A stretch of DNA of 64,000 nucleotides from Nitrospirota bacterium (lineage in GTDB: Bacteria; Nitrospirota; Thermodesulfovibrionia; Thermodesulfovibrionales; SM23-35), in contig JACUUX010000009.1 in assembly GCA_014859105.1 (NCBI GenBank), positions 1-64,000 of the forward strand. The letters run 5' to 3'. The position numbers were made by a program, and so were the translations under genes. Shown here in pieces: positions 9,303 to 18,752 of this stretch (its first letter is position 1; each line of letters begins with the position of its first letter). The notes under the pieces are model-generated. The model was not told where the DNA came from. It saw only the letters and a program-made list of their open reading frames with translations, and searched no databases.

Positions 9303-9918
9303 TATCCGCCTCCGTTACCTTTAATGTTGATTTTTTCAAAGTTCCGTGTATAGTTATATTGACAAACTCTCCTATTATCTTTTCTATTTTCCTTTTGGAT
9401 ATAATGCGTCCGCCCATAATTTCTTCTGCCATGAAATAGGAAAAAATCATTCCGAGGAATGCCCTCGTAGCTATACCAGGTGAAAAAGGCCTGAGAATAT
9501 CTCTTTTCTGTAGAAAGCTTAAGTAATCAGCAAGAGTTTTTATGAGTTCATCTATGAATCCATTATAGATTATTCTGATTTTATCCGGATAAATATTTAT
9601 CTCTGAAAGCATAATCTTTACCAGAGACTTCCTCTCTTTCAAGGTCTCAAAGAACCCTATACCTAAAATCCTGAGGACATCATCGTAAGGAAGTCTCTCA
9701 AGCTCGGGCAGGATCTCCTTGAGCTTAGGCAGGAAGGTATACCTCTTGAGAACCTTTTCAAATAGTTTTTCCTTGGAGCCAAAGTGTCTAAAGAGAGTAA
9801 GTTCTGTAACACCTGCCTCACGGGCTATCTCTCTTGTAGTTGTCCCAAGATAGCCCTTCTCTGAAATCAATCGCAGGGTTGTCTCTAAAAGCTTTTCTTC
9901 AGTTTGAGATTTTTTCAT
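9280..9918 (-). CDS. TetR/AcrR-family repressor of the efflux operon
   Basis: This 212-residue regulator has the canonical TetR N-terminus (residues 5-52: LLETTLRLISEKGYLGTTTR, then EAGVTELTLFRHFGSKEKLF) and an all-helical ligand pocket domain. It is the first gene of the operon and overlaps tolC. The perfect palindrome at 9923-9934, five bases upstream of the start codon, is the obvious operator, implying autorepression and induction by a pump substrate. The inducing ligand is unknown. Confidence 0.93.
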   Translation of the reverse strand: MKKSQTEEKLLETTLRLISEKGYLGTTTREIAREAGVTELTLFRHFGSKEKLFEKVLKRYTFLPKLKEILPELERLPYDDVLRILGIGFFETLKERKSLVKIMLSEINIYPDKIRIIYNGFIDELIKTLADYLSFLQKRDILRPFSPGIATRAFLGMIFSYFMAEEIMGGRIISKRKIEKIIGEFVNITIHGTLKKSTLKVTEADNECNSNL

Positions 9919-9922
9919 AAAT

Positions 9923-9934
9923 GTAAGTACTTAC
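9923..9934. promoter_or_regulatory. Palindromic operator of the tetR-efflux operon
   Basis: GTAAGTACTTAC is a perfect 12-bp palindrome directly upstream of the tetR start. TetR/AcrR operators are commonly built from GTNAGTNACTNAC-type dyads. Its position would block transcription of the whole operon. Confidence 0.65.
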
Positions 9935-10105
9935 TAACAATAAATTTCACAAAGATAAAATGTCAAGTGAAAAAATAGCAAATGGCAATCCTTCGGTGAC
10001 GGGTGGCAGATAAGACAGATTAAGGACGAGCCTGAATGACACCGGTTTTTCTGTGCATATGCCTGATATCAAATGCATCTTCCGGGTTAAGCCAAATGAT
10101 GCAGG

Positions 10106-10462
10106 CTACTTTACAGAGACTACCCTGTTATTATCATCGAGGATAACTATTGCAGGTTTAAACTTCTTCAGCTTCCTATCTTCAAAATAACCGTAACTGA
10201 ATATGATGATTTTATCTCCGGTCACACCTTTTCTTGCTGTAGGACCATTAAGGCAGATTATACCTGAATTCTTTTCTCCGGGGATTGCATAAGTCTCAAA
10301 TCTTTCACCGTTATTGAGATTGCTCACCATCACCTGTTCATAAGGGAGTATACCTGCTTCTTTCAGTATCGCCTCATCAATGGCAATGCTTCCCTCATAT
10401 GACAGATTAGACTCTGTAATAGTTGCAGTGTGTATCTTTGCCCTTAATAAACACCTTAACAT
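10106..10462 (-). CDS. panD: Aspartate 1-decarboxylase
   Basis: This 118-residue enzyme decarboxylates L-aspartate to beta-alanine for pantothenate and coenzyme A synthesis. The self-cleavage site is visible as Gly24-Ser25 in YEGSIAID; cleavage makes the pyruvoyl cofactor on the alpha chain. The conserved NGPTARKG segment and full family length support an active enzyme. It stands alone here, without panB or panC beside it. The 139-bp upstream region shows no convincing regulatory element. Confidence 0.95.
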   Translation of the reverse strand: MLRCLLRAKIHTATITESNLSYEGSIAIDEAILKEAGILPYEQVMVSNLNNGERFETYAIPGEKNSGIICLNGPTARKGVTGDKIIIFSYGYFEDRKLKKFKPAIVILDDNNRVVSVK

Positions 10463-10600
10463 AAAAGCTCACGTCTTTCAGAAGTAGAATATTATATATT
10501 TATTTAATTATGCCTCTTGATATGAAACAAATGCAAGCATTTGAATAGGCAGGGAAACAGCAAGATTTTTTGCAGTATACATTGTGCCTCGTGCCTCACT

Positions 10601-11461
10601 TCATTTTCTGTAATACCGCATCGCCTCAGGGATTAATTTTTCTATACTCCTGATCCTTGTCTCGTCTGCAGGATGGGTACTTAAAAATTCAGGGGGACTG
10701 ACACCCACCTTTGCAGATGTCAGTCTTTTCCAGAAATCAACAGCACCATGCGGATCGTATCCCCCCATTGCCATAAAGATCATGCCCAGGCGGTCGGCCT
10801 CAGATTCTTGAAGTCTGCTGTAAGGAAGTAAAAAGCCTATCTGTGCACCGAGGCCATATGCTGTCATGAATAATTCATTAGTTTCTTTTGGTTTTTGAGA
10901 GAGAGCCGCGGAGAGTGCAACACCGCCCATCTCTGCAAGCAGTCCCTGGCTCAAACGCTCATCTCCGTGCCTGGCTACAGCGTGAGCGACCTCATGACCT
11001 ATAACAACTGCCATACCCGTATCATCCTTTGCTATTGGAATCATCCCTGTATATACCACAACCTTGCCGCCGGGCATACACCAGGCATTGATACTCTCGT
11101 CTTCTACGAGATTGAATTCCCATTCATATCCCGTCAGCCAATGGGACATATTCCTTCCATCAAAGTATCTTTCCACTGCATGCTGAATCTGTAGCCCCAC
11201 CCTCTTTACCATCAGAGCCTCTTCTGTATCAGTGATCACATTATGTTCTGAAAGAAAATCTCTGTAACTGGTGAAGCTCATACTGAGGACTGTTTCTGCA
11301 GGTACAAGTATAAGCTGCTGCCTGCCGGTAATCGGAACGGTTTGACACGAAATTATAAGAACGATAATAGAACTTAAAAAGAAGTATCTGCTTTCCACCC
11401 GGAGCATTTTGAGCCTTTTTAAAAACACTGCCTTTAGATTTATTCCCATCCTTAATAGCAT
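10601..11461 (-). CDS. M48-family zinc metalloprotease, probable lipoprotein (BepA/LoiP-like)
   Basis: The catalytic HExxH is clear in VVIGHEVAHAVARHGDE, with the third zinc ligand Glu in ESEADRLG. A lipobox LIISC and the following VPITGRQQLILV are typical of envelope M48 proteases that do quality control of outer-membrane proteins. I give the longest frame, but an internal ATG at 11407 (starting MLRVESRYFFLSS) gives a more usual signal peptide and may be the true start. About 286 residues, or 268 with the later start. Confidence 0.88.
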   Translation of the reverse strand: MLLRMGINLKAVFLKRLKMLRVESRYFFLSSIIVLIISCQTVPITGRQQLILVPAETVLSMSFTSYRDFLSEHNVITDTEEALMVKRVGLQIQHAVERYFDGRNMSHWLTGYEWEFNLVEDESINAWCMPGGKVVVYTGMIPIAKDDTGMAVVIGHEVAHAVARHGDERLSQGLLAEMGGVALSAALSQKPKETNELFMTAYGLGAQIGFLLPYSRLQESEADRLGMIFMAMGGYDPHGAVDFWKRLTSAKVGVSPPEFLSTHPADETRIRSIEKLIPEAMRYYRK

Positions 11462-11558
11462 CTTTAAATACCCTGAGAGATATATTTTGAGAAATCAAGT
11501 ATTTCTGCAAAAAAAATTGCCAGAAATCGAATATTTTTAATCTGGCTGCAGCTTTTGC

Positions 11559-11846
11559 TTATTCTATGATTTTCGGCACCCGGTAGAATTTTTCTGTACG
11601 GGATGGTGCATTCATCAGTGCTTCTTGTCTTGCAATTGAATCTACAAGAAAATCGGCCCGCATAACATTATTCAATGTCAGGACGTGCGAAGTCGGTTCG
11701 ATATCCCCTGTATCGAGTTCGTTAAGCTTATCCATATAATCCAGAATACTGCTTAACTGTGAGCCGAACAAGTCTTTCTCTTCTTCCTGAAGATATAATC
11801 TAGCCAGTGTTGCTATATGCTCGATCTCTTTTCCTGATATCTTCAT
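11559..11846 (-). CDS. gatC: Asp-tRNA(Asn)/Glu-tRNA(Gln) amidotransferase subunit C
   Basis: This 95-residue GatC wraps GatA-GatB and stabilises the transamidosome. Family hallmarks are EIEHIATLARLYL near the start, a central DYMDKLNELDT and the C-terminal region that contacts GatA. I chose ATG 11846 because the protein then begins MKISGKEIEHIA like other GatCs; it lies 10 bases past the helicase stop. A longer frame from 11879 would overlap that gene. gatA and gatB are not in the window. Confidence 0.92.
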   Translation of the reverse strand: MKISGKEIEHIATLARLYLQEEEKDLFGSQLSSILDYMDKLNELDTGDIEPTSHVLTLNNVMRADFLVDSIARQEALMNAPSRTEKFYRVPKIIE

Positions 11847-11856
11847 TATCAATGTC

Positions 11857-13950
11857 TCAGATTTTTTCAAGATTCGCAAATCTTACTGCAAGCCTCTTTA
11901 CACCGATATTAGGAAAGTTTACCATTACCTTGAGGTCATCTCCGTCTCCATAACAGTCTCGAACAACACCTATACCCCAGGCCGGATGCCTTACCCTGCA
12001 GCCGGTTGTATACAGTGCAAAGTCTTTTTGTGGTTTAAACTTCTTTTTTACAGGTGTGAGCTTTATTGTGTATAGGCCTGGAATCTTTTCTATCCAGTGA
12101 CAGCATTCCTTTGGTATGTCCTTCAGAAATCTTGAGGGCTCCTGATCCTGTAATTTTGAATACAATCTTCTCTTACTTGCACCTGTCAGCCAGAGAACAT
12201 CCTCTGCACGGGTCATGCCTACATAAAACAGCCTTCGCTCTTCACTAATCTCATCCTCATGTTCCAATGCCTTACAGTACGGCAATATGCCTTCTTCAAG
12301 TCCGATAATAAATACAACATGGAATTCAAGTCCTTTAGCATTGTGCAGAGTCATGAGAGAAACACAATCATCTGAGCATATTTCATCCATATTGGTAAAT
12401 AAAGATATCTTGTCAAGAAAATCCTTTCTCTCCTGATGCTCGGCAGATGAAATAAGTTCTGTGACGTTCTTCAGCCTGTCCTCATCGAGGGTCTCGATAT
12501 AACCTGACTTCTCTAATATATTCTTTAACATATCAGGTACAGACCTGAATCTCGAGGAAGAGAACCCTTCAATAAGTCTGGTAAACTCCAGAAGCTTTTC
12601 TCTAACAGCATTCCCGAAATTATCACCGCGAAGTGTTGACTTCAATGCATCAAACAGAGACAACGATTTTTTCTTTGCCTCGTGTTCTATTTTGGCTAAC
12701 GCTGCTGCACCAATTCCTCTTGGAGGATTGTTTATGATCCGCCTGAAACTCACATTATCACCAAAATTTAGCGATAATCGCATATATGCAATTATGTCTT
12801 TGATTTCCCTCCTCTGATAAAAACTCGTTCCGCCAATAACACGGTAAGGCAGTCCTTCATTGCGAAGGGCATCCTCGATCACCCGTGACTGAAGGTTCAC
12901 CCGGTAAAATATTGCGAAATCCTTATAACTATATTTACCTTTCAGATAATATTCCTTTATGGCCATAGCGATATATCTGGCCTCATCTTCATATGTGTTC
13001 AGCCAGCAGTAACGCACCTTCTCTCCAAAACCTTTATCCGTCCAGAGTTTTTTAGGTTTTCTTTTGATATTCTTCGAGATAACAGCCCATGAAACATTGA
13101 GGATATTCTCCGTTGAACGGTAATTTTGCTCTAATTTAACAAGCTTTGCTTCGGGAAAATCATTACTGAAATTCAGAATATTATTTACATTAGCACCCCT
13201 GAATTTATATATACTCTGGTCGTCATCTCCCACAACGCATATTTTTTTATGGGCTGATGCAAGAAGCTTCAGGAGATAGTATTGTGCATGGTTGGTATCC
13301 TGAAATTCATCAACAAGGATATATGAGAATTTATACTGATATCTATCGAGAAGTTTCGGGTTATTCTCGAATAATTTAACCGTCAGCATAATAAGATCAT
13401 CGAAATCAAGAGCAGTACTTCTTATAAGTTCATCCTGATACCTTACATAAACCCTTGCAAGCTTCTCATCGAAACCAAAACCATCACCGGAAGACAAAAA
13501 CTCCTCTGGACCAATCAGGGAAGATTTAAGGAAACTTATACGCGACACAATACCTTTATAAAGCGCCTCATACATCTTGAATTCTTTTAAGATATGTCTT
13601 ACAAGATTGCATTGATCGTCTTCATCATAAATGGAGTAATTGTTACTGTACCCCAGGGCATGAATTTCTTTACGCAGAATCCTGTTACACTGGGAATGGA
13701 ATGTTCCGATCCACGCAGAATTAGTGTCTTTCTCAAGGATGCGCCCTATCCTTTCTTTCATCTCGTTTGCAGCTTTATTGGTAAATGTGACAGTAAAAAT
13801 CGAATCCTGGGAGAGTTTTTTTGACTTTGTAAGATATGAGAACTTATGGGAAATCACCCTGGTCTTACCACTTCCTGCACCAGCAAAAACAAGTAAAGGA
13901 CCACCAACGTAAGTAAGGGCTTCTTTTTGCTGGGGATTTAGATCATACAT
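11857..13950 (-). CDS. uvrD: UvrD/PcrA-type ATP-dependent DNA helicase
   Basis: This 697-residue superfamily-1A 3'-5' helicase acts in nucleotide-excision and mismatch repair and in removing RecA filaments. Motifs in order are the Q-motif (LNPQQKEAL), Walker A AGAGSGKT, Walker B VDEFQDT, motif III GDDDQSIYKFRGA, motif IV EQNYRS, and motif V-VI TLHNAKGLEF and YVGMTRAED. The C-terminus (~640-697) resembles the PcrA/UvrD RNA-polymerase-binding Tudor-like domain (HPAWGIGVV). gatC follows with a 10-base gap. Confidence 0.94.
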   Translation of the reverse strand: MYDLNPQQKEALTYVGGPLLVFAGAGSGKTRVISHKFSYLTKSKKLSQDSIFTVTFTNKAANEMKERIGRILEKDTNSAWIGTFHSQCNRILRKEIHALGYSNNYSIYDEDDQCNLVRHILKEFKMYEALYKGIVSRISFLKSSLIGPEEFLSSGDGFGFDEKLARVYVRYQDELIRSTALDFDDLIMLTVKLFENNPKLLDRYQYKFSYILVDEFQDTNHAQYYLLKLLASAHKKICVVGDDDQSIYKFRGANVNNILNFSNDFPEAKLVKLEQNYRSTENILNVSWAVISKNIKRKPKKLWTDKGFGEKVRYCWLNTYEDEARYIAMAIKEYYLKGKYSYKDFAIFYRVNLQSRVIEDALRNEGLPYRVIGGTSFYQRREIKDIIAYMRLSLNFGDNVSFRRIINNPPRGIGAAALAKIEHEAKKKSLSLFDALKSTLRGDNFGNAVREKLLEFTRLIEGFSSSRFRSVPDMLKNILEKSGYIETLDEDRLKNVTELISSAEHQERKDFLDKISLFTNMDEICSDDCVSLMTLHNAKGLEFHVVFIIGLEEGILPYCKALEHEDEISEERRLFYVGMTRAEDVLWLTGASKRRLYSKLQDQEPSRFLKDIPKECCHWIEKIPGLYTIKLTPVKKKFKPQKDFALYTTGCRVRHPAWGIGVVRDCYGDGDDLKVMVNFPNIGVKRLAVRFANLEKI

Positions 13951-14095
13951 TCAGATCTCCTTTGTTTATAATGTTAACAAATTTTAAACATTTAAATCTA
14001 CAATACACAACGGTTATTTTGAATTTTTTTATTAATTTAGTTTATTAATTATTAAATTAAAATTTTAAGAAATATATTAATTACAAAACAGGTTT

Positions 14096-15922
14096 TTATT
14101 CGACGGTAACACTCTTTGCCAGGTTTCTTGGCTGATCAACATCACAACCTCTTAATACCCCGATATGATAGGCCAGCAATTGCATGGGAATAGACATTAA
14201 TACAGTCGTAAGATACACATTCGTTTCAGGCACAAATATACATTTATCCGATATTGAACATGCGTCACTGTCAATATTATTCGTAATTGATATGACCTTA
14301 CCACCTCTGCTTTTAACTTCCTGTATGCTGGAGATTATTTTTTCATGAAGGTTATCCATGGGTGCAAGAACAACAACGGGAAGTTCTTCGTCAATCAGGG
14401 CTATAGGACCATGTTTCATTTCCCCGGCTGGATATCCCTCTGCATGTATATATGATATCTCTTTTAATTTCAATGCGCCCTCGAGAGCAATCGGGTACGT
14501 TATACCTCTTCCGATATAGAGAAACCCTCTTGCTTTAAAAAACTCCTTTGCAATATTTCTTATACTCTTATCCTCACTCAATGATCTTTCAACTTTTCCG
14601 GGAATTGTCAGGAGTTCCTGTAATAAAGCCTTTGAAATCTTATCTGATATCATACCTCTTGTCTTTCCTATGCCGAGTGCAAAAAGATAAAGTCCCGCAA
14701 TCTGAGTTGTAAAAGCTTTTGTGGAAGCAACACCTATTTCAGGACCAGAATGAGTATAAAAAACAGCATCGGCATCTCTCGAAGAGGTGCTGCCAACAAC
14801 ATTACATATTGTCAATACTTTTGCCCCAAGCCTCTTTGCTTCCCGTTGGGCTGCAATTGTATCAGCAGTCTCTCCAGACTGTGTTATAACAATCATCAGA
14901 TCCTCAGGTCTGATAATTGGTTTCCTGTAACGGAACTCTGAAGCTATATCAACTTCTACAGGGATTCTGACAAGGTCTTCAATTATATATTTACCAACTA
15001 TAGCTGCATGATATGAAGTTCCACATGCTACAATGAAAATTTTTCCAATAGACTTTAATTCTTCCTCGCCGAACCCGAACTCTTCTAAATTTACTTCCCC
15101 GCTTTCAGCATTAAACCTCCCCCTCATTGTATCGGCAATAGCCCGCGGTTGTTCATAAATCTCTTTTAACATAAAATGCCTGTATCCACCTTTCTCCGCC
15201 ATAGATGGACTCCATGATACAGACTTTACTTTTTGCCTGACCGGCGTTCCATCCAGTTTGTTGACACGGACACCATCACGTGTGAGTATTACCATTTCAC
15301 CGTCTTCGAGAAATATCACATCACTTGAATAATTCAGGAATGCAGGGACGTCAGATGCGATAAAATACTCCCCTTCACCTAAACCTACAACAAGCGGGCT
15401 GTCCTTCTTGACACCTACAATCTTATCAGGCTCGTCTTCCTTTATAATAGCAATCGCATAGGCCCCTTTTACTTCCTTCATAGCTTCCATTACAGCTTCT
15501 TCAAGTGAACAGCCATGGGTGCAATCTGCTATAAGGTGACACAAAACTTCAGTATCTGTTTCGGATCTAAACCTGTATCCTTTCTCGATTAACATCTTTT
15601 TAAGGTGGAGATAATTTTCTATTATTCCGTTATGTACGAGCACGATATCACGGGATCTGTGTGGATGAGCATTTTCTTCCGAGGGTTTCCCATGGGTAGC
15701 CCATCTTGTGTGCCCTATTGTGTTATTGCTCGTCGGGTTTTCTGATTCGAGCATAGAGGTTAAATCCTTTATTTTACCTCTGCATCTCCTCACCTCGATG
15801 CCTTTATCCGAGAAAAATGCGACTCCTGCAGAATCATACCCCCTGTATTCCAGGCGTTTCAGTCCATCCAGAACTACAGATACAGCATTCCTTTTACCGA
15901 TATAACCTATTATTCCACACAT
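14096..15922 (-). CDS. glmS: Glutamine-fructose-6-phosphate aminotransferase (isomerising)
   Basis: This 608-residue enzyme makes glucosamine-6-phosphate, the first step to UDP-GlcNAc for peptidoglycan and LPS. Start 15922 is fixed by the catalytic N-terminal Cys: the protein must begin MCGIIGYIG after Met removal. The GATase domain is ~1-240, followed by two SIS domains (CGTSYHAA, then GRGITYPIALEGALKLKE) and the C-terminal DQPRNLAKSVTVE. It forms a pathway pair with glmU downstream, separated by the inverted-repeat element at 15961-16099. Confidence 0.96.
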   Translation of the reverse strand: MCGIIGYIGKRNAVSVVLDGLKRLEYRGYDSAGVAFFSDKGIEVRRCRGKIKDLTSMLESENPTSNNTIGHTRWATHGKPSEENAHPHRSRDIVLVHNGIIENYLHLKKMLIEKGYRFRSETDTEVLCHLIADCTHGCSLEEAVMEAMKEVKGAYAIAIIKEDEPDKIVGVKKDSPLVVGLGEGEYFIASDVPAFLNYSSDVIFLEDGEMVILTRDGVRVNKLDGTPVRQKVKSVSWSPSMAEKGGYRHFMLKEIYEQPRAIADTMRGRFNAESGEVNLEEFGFGEEELKSIGKIFIVACGTSYHAAIVGKYIIEDLVRIPVEVDIASEFRYRKPIIRPEDLMIVITQSGETADTIAAQREAKRLGAKVLTICNVVGSTSSRDADAVFYTHSGPEIGVASTKAFTTQIAGLYLFALGIGKTRGMISDKISKALLQELLTIPGKVERSLSEDKSIRNIAKEFFKARGFLYIGRGITYPIALEGALKLKEISYIHAEGYPAGEMKHGPIALIDEELPVVVLAPMDNLHEKIISSIQEVKSRGGKVISITNNIDSDACSISDKCIFVPETNVYLTTVLMSIPMQLLAYHIGVLRGCDVDQPRNLAKSVTVE

Positions 15923-15957
15923 ATCAATAGTTAATAGCCAGCAGTCATTAGTCATTA
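15923..15957. repeat. Degenerate 7-bp repeat (5 units, consensus GTNANTA) upstream of glmS
   Basis: Five consecutive heptamers abut the glmS start codon, the last two being identical GTCATTA. Two further related units lie at about 16109-16121 on the other side of the inverted-repeat element, in inverted orientation. Confidence 0.65.
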
Positions 15958-15960
15958 TAA

Positions 15961-16099
15961 CCTAAATTGAGCGATCTATTATTTCATAATGCCGCTGATA
16001 CAGGCGGGACGCCTGTCCTACGGGTTTGAAGGCTTACCTTTCAGGTAGGACAGCCGTCCCGGCTGCCCTTGATTTGTCAAAAAAATCGCTCAATTTAGG
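15961..16099. mobile_element. 139-bp nested inverted-repeat (MITE/REP-like) element between glmU and glmS
   Basis: The ends are perfect 15-bp inverted repeats (CCTAAATTGAGCGAT at 15961-15975 and its complement at 16085-16099). Inside is a second, 21-bp inverted pair (16001-16021 and 16045-16065, two mismatches) whose arms contain the GGGACGCCTGTCCTAC type palindrome seen in REP elements. No open frame lies inside. It occupies the whole intergenic space between glmU and glmS. Confidence 0.7.
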
Positions 16100-16138
16100 T
16101 ATAAAAACCAATGACTAATTACAGGTAAAAAATTCATA

Positions 16139-17554
16139 TTATCTTTTCTTTTTTTTCTTCTCTTCCAACTTTTCACTTTTCACTTTTAACTTTCTTTTGA
16201 GCACCCAGCCCTCGATGTTTTTTTGTGATACCCTGCTCACTGCAAGTGCTTCTGAAGGAACATCCTCTGTTATAGTTGAACCCGCACCAACGTATGCACC
16301 CCTGCAAATTTTTACAGGGGCAATCAGCTGAGAGTCACTTCCTATAAATACATTATCCTCTATATCTGTAATATACTTTTTATAGCCATCATAATTACAT
16401 ATAATCGTACCGGCACCTATATTCACATCTTTACCTATCCTTGCATCTCCAATGTAGGTAAGGTGCTGTGCTTTTGTCCCCGGACCAATTATTGATTTTT
16501 TGACCTCAACGAAATTACCGATCCTGGCTCTATTGCAAATCTCGGATTCAGGGCGTACATGGGCGAAGGGGCCGATAACTGCTTCTTTTCTTACAACAGA
16601 ACTTTCAATCAATGCTGAGTCTTTGATAACAGCACCATCCTCTATAATGCTGTCCTGAATTCGAACATTAGGGAAGATTTTGCATCCCCTGCCTATTTTG
16701 GTATCACCTTCGAGATAGACATTCGGATAAATAGTAGTACCATTTCCTATGTTGACCTTTGAATCTATAAACACATAATCTTTATCTATGAAGTCCACCC
16801 CTTTTTTCAGACAGCTGTTTATTATTCTTGTTTTCATTAGTTGACGGACATTTTCGAGCTCTTTCCGAGTATTTATGCCTGTCAGCTCATCCTCTGAACC
16901 AATGCAAAAGGCATCTGTTTTTATTCCCTCGTCTACCGCTATACTTACTATATCAGTGAGATAATATTCTCCTTTTGATTCATTCAGTTTTATTTTTTTT
17001 AGAAGATTCAAAGCATTCTGTTCTATCGCATAGACCCCGCTGTTTACTTCCTTTATTTGTTTCTGGAAGGCCGCTGCATCCCTGTCTTCAACTATCGAGC
17101 CTATCCTGCCTTCCTCATCCCTTACAATCCTGCCATATGAGTCAGGATGTTGAGATATAAATGAGAGTACCGAAAGATCGTTTTTTCTCCTCTTGTGCAG
17201 TGTGAGAAACTTTTTAAGTGTCGCCCGGGTAATTAAAGGTGTGTCTCCATTCACCACTACGATTGTCTTTTTAAATTCTCCAAGAGCAGGCAATGCGATT
17301 TTGAGTGCATCTCCTGTCCCTTTTGCTTCCTTCTGATGTGCAAAAACAATTTTATCAGAGTACCTTATTGATTCTTTTATTTCCTTAAAATGTTTCCCTG
17401 CAACTATAACAATCTTCTGAGGCTTAAGGTGGTAAAGGGTATCCAATACATGCTGAAGCATCGTGGAGCCATGCAGTTTGTGTAAAACCTTTGGAAGATA
17501 AGAATTCATTCTCTTGCCAAGCCCTGCAGCCAATACAACAGCGGCTATATGCAT
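16139..17554 (-). CDS. glmU: Bifunctional GlcN-1-P acetyltransferase / GlcNAc-1-P uridyltransferase
   Basis: This 471-residue enzyme completes UDP-GlcNAc synthesis. The N-terminal pyrophosphorylase domain has VVLAAGLGKRMNS and PKVLHK; the C-terminal left-handed beta-helix hexapeptide repeats run from ~255 and include the acetyl-CoA site (FVEVKKS, GAGTIICNYDGYKK). The last ~20 residues (RKLKVKSEKLEEKKKKKR) are highly basic, exceed the usual end and are encoded by a 7-bp repeat, so they look like a late addition. Confidence 0.96.
   Translation of the reverse strand: MHIAAVVLAAGLGKRMNSYLPKVLHKLHGSTMLQHVLDTLYHLKPQKIVIVAGKHFKEIKESIRYSDKIVFAHQKEAKGTGDALKIALPALGEFKKTIVVVNGDTPLITRATLKKFLTLHKRRKNDLSVLSFISQHPDSYGRIVRDEEGRIGSIVEDRDAAAFQKQIKEVNSGVYAIEQNALNLLKKIKLNESKGEYYLTDIVSIAVDEGIKTDAFCIGSEDELTGINTRKELENVRQLMKTRIINSCLKKGVDFIDKDYVFIDSKVNIGNGTTIYPNVYLEGDTKIGRGCKIFPNVRIQDSIIEDGAVIKDSALIESSVVRKEAVIGPFAHVRPESEICNRARIGNFVEVKKSIIGPGTKAQHLTYIGDARIGKDVNIGAGTIICNYDGYKKYITDIEDNVFIGSDSQLIAPVKICRGAYVGAGSTITEDVPSEALAVSRVSQKNIEGWVLKRKLKVKSEKLEEKKKKKR
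16166..16193. repeat. Degenerate 7-bp repeat (4 units, consensus YMACTTT) in the 3' end of glmU
   Basis: Four consecutive heptamers, two of them identical TCACTTT, encode part of the Lys-rich C-terminal tail of GlmU. The pattern belongs with the other period-7 loci in this window. Confidence 0.65.
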
Positions 17555-17692
17555 TATAATGCCCCGGGAATCCTTTCGGGAGTTGTAATCCCGCCGGAAA
17601 GGATAATTTTAATTCCATCATCTATTGATATATTGGTATAAAATACATCTTCATTTTTTAAAAGTGCTGTGGCATGTATGGAAATATGCATT

Positions 17693-18448
17693 TTATTCCC
17701 CAACGTTAGCAATTACCTCTTCAGGGACATCGAAATTCGTGTAGACATTCTGGACATCATCATGGTCTTCAAGCAATTCTATCAGCCTGATCATCTGCTC
17801 TGCAATTTTTTCATCGAGGGTAACATAACTTTTGGGCAGCATGGTTATCTCGGCAAGGGATACCGGGATGCCTGAAGTTTCTATTGAAGATTTAACATAA
17901 TTCATATTCTCAGGAGCCGTAATTATTTCATAATTATCTTCTTTTGGGTCGTTTCTCAAGTCTTCAGCACCGGCATCGAGAGCCACTGACATCAGGGCGT
18001 CCTCTTCAACCTTGTTTTTATCAATAAGAATATAACCTTTTTTCTCAAAAATCCAGGACACGCATCCAGCCTCACCGAGACTGGCGCCATGTTTACTCAT
18101 AATATGCCTTATCTCGGAAGTGGTTCTGTTTTTGTTATCGGTAAGGGCTTCCAAAAGTATAGCTACGCCACCCGGGCCGTAGCCCTCGTATAAAGTCTCT
18201 TCATATGATACACCGGGAAGCTCGCCTGTGCCCTTCATAATCGCCCTCTTGACATTATCACCGGGCATATTGACTTCTTTTGCCTTTTCTATGGCTGTCC
18301 TCAGCCTGGGATTTCCTGAAGGATCTCCGCCACCAAGCCGTGCAGCTACTGAAATTTCCTTGACGATTTTGCTGAAAACTCTTCCCTTCCTTGCATCAAC
18401 ATGAGCTTTTTTATGCTTGATTTGTGCCCATTTGGAATGCCCTGCCAT
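17693..18448 (-). CDS. yebC: YebC/PmpR-family (TACO1) protein
   Basis: This 251-residue protein begins [15 protein letters not shown], the unmistakable YebC signature, with [19 protein letters not shown] and the three-domain family length. Family members have been described as transcriptional regulators and more recently as ribosome-associated factors helping translation of proline stretches. The start is supported by a GGGGGA site. It often lies near ruvC, but not here. The 304 bp between this gene and the NtrC-type gene (18449-18752) hold only the period-7 repeat at 18545. Confidence 0.95.
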   Translation of the reverse strand: MAGHSKWAQIKHKKAHVDARKGRVFSKIVKEISVAARLGGGDPSGNPRLRTAIEKAKEVNMPGDNVKRAIMKGTGELPGVSYEETLYEGYGPGGVAILLEALTDNKNRTTSEIRHIMSKHGASLGEAGCVSWIFEKKGYILIDKNKVEEDALMSVALDAGAEDLRNDPKEDNYEIITAPENMNYVKSSIETSGIPVSLAEITMLPKSYVTLDEKIAEQMIRLIELLEDHDDVQNVYTNFDVPEEVIANVGE

Positions 18449-18544
18449 GATTCCCCCGCATAAATTATCTATTAAAATTCCGAATCCTGATATCTAGATT
18501 CCAGACAAATCATATCAAATGACCAAATTTAAAAAAGTTTTTAA

Positions 18545-18593
18545 TTTTGAATTTTGAAATTGGTTATGGCTTAGGATTTCGAATTTAGGATTT
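18545..18593. repeat. Degenerate 7-bp repeat (7 units) in intergenic DNA
   Basis: Seven consecutive heptamers include TTTTGAA twice and AGGATTT twice. This is the only recognisable structure in the 304-bp gap between yebC and the NtrC-type regulator; no gene or promoter was convincing there. Confidence 0.6.
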
Positions 18594-18752
18594 CTTTTCA
18601 TATATAATCAGGGTCAAACTTTTTAATTACTAATAAGACCGTACAAAGTCACATATCTTTAACTGTTCTTTCATGCCGGCTTTTCCAGCATCTTTCTTCA
18701 AGAACTCCTTAGTAGCAATTATTTTTATGATAGTTCTAAAGGAATCACACTG

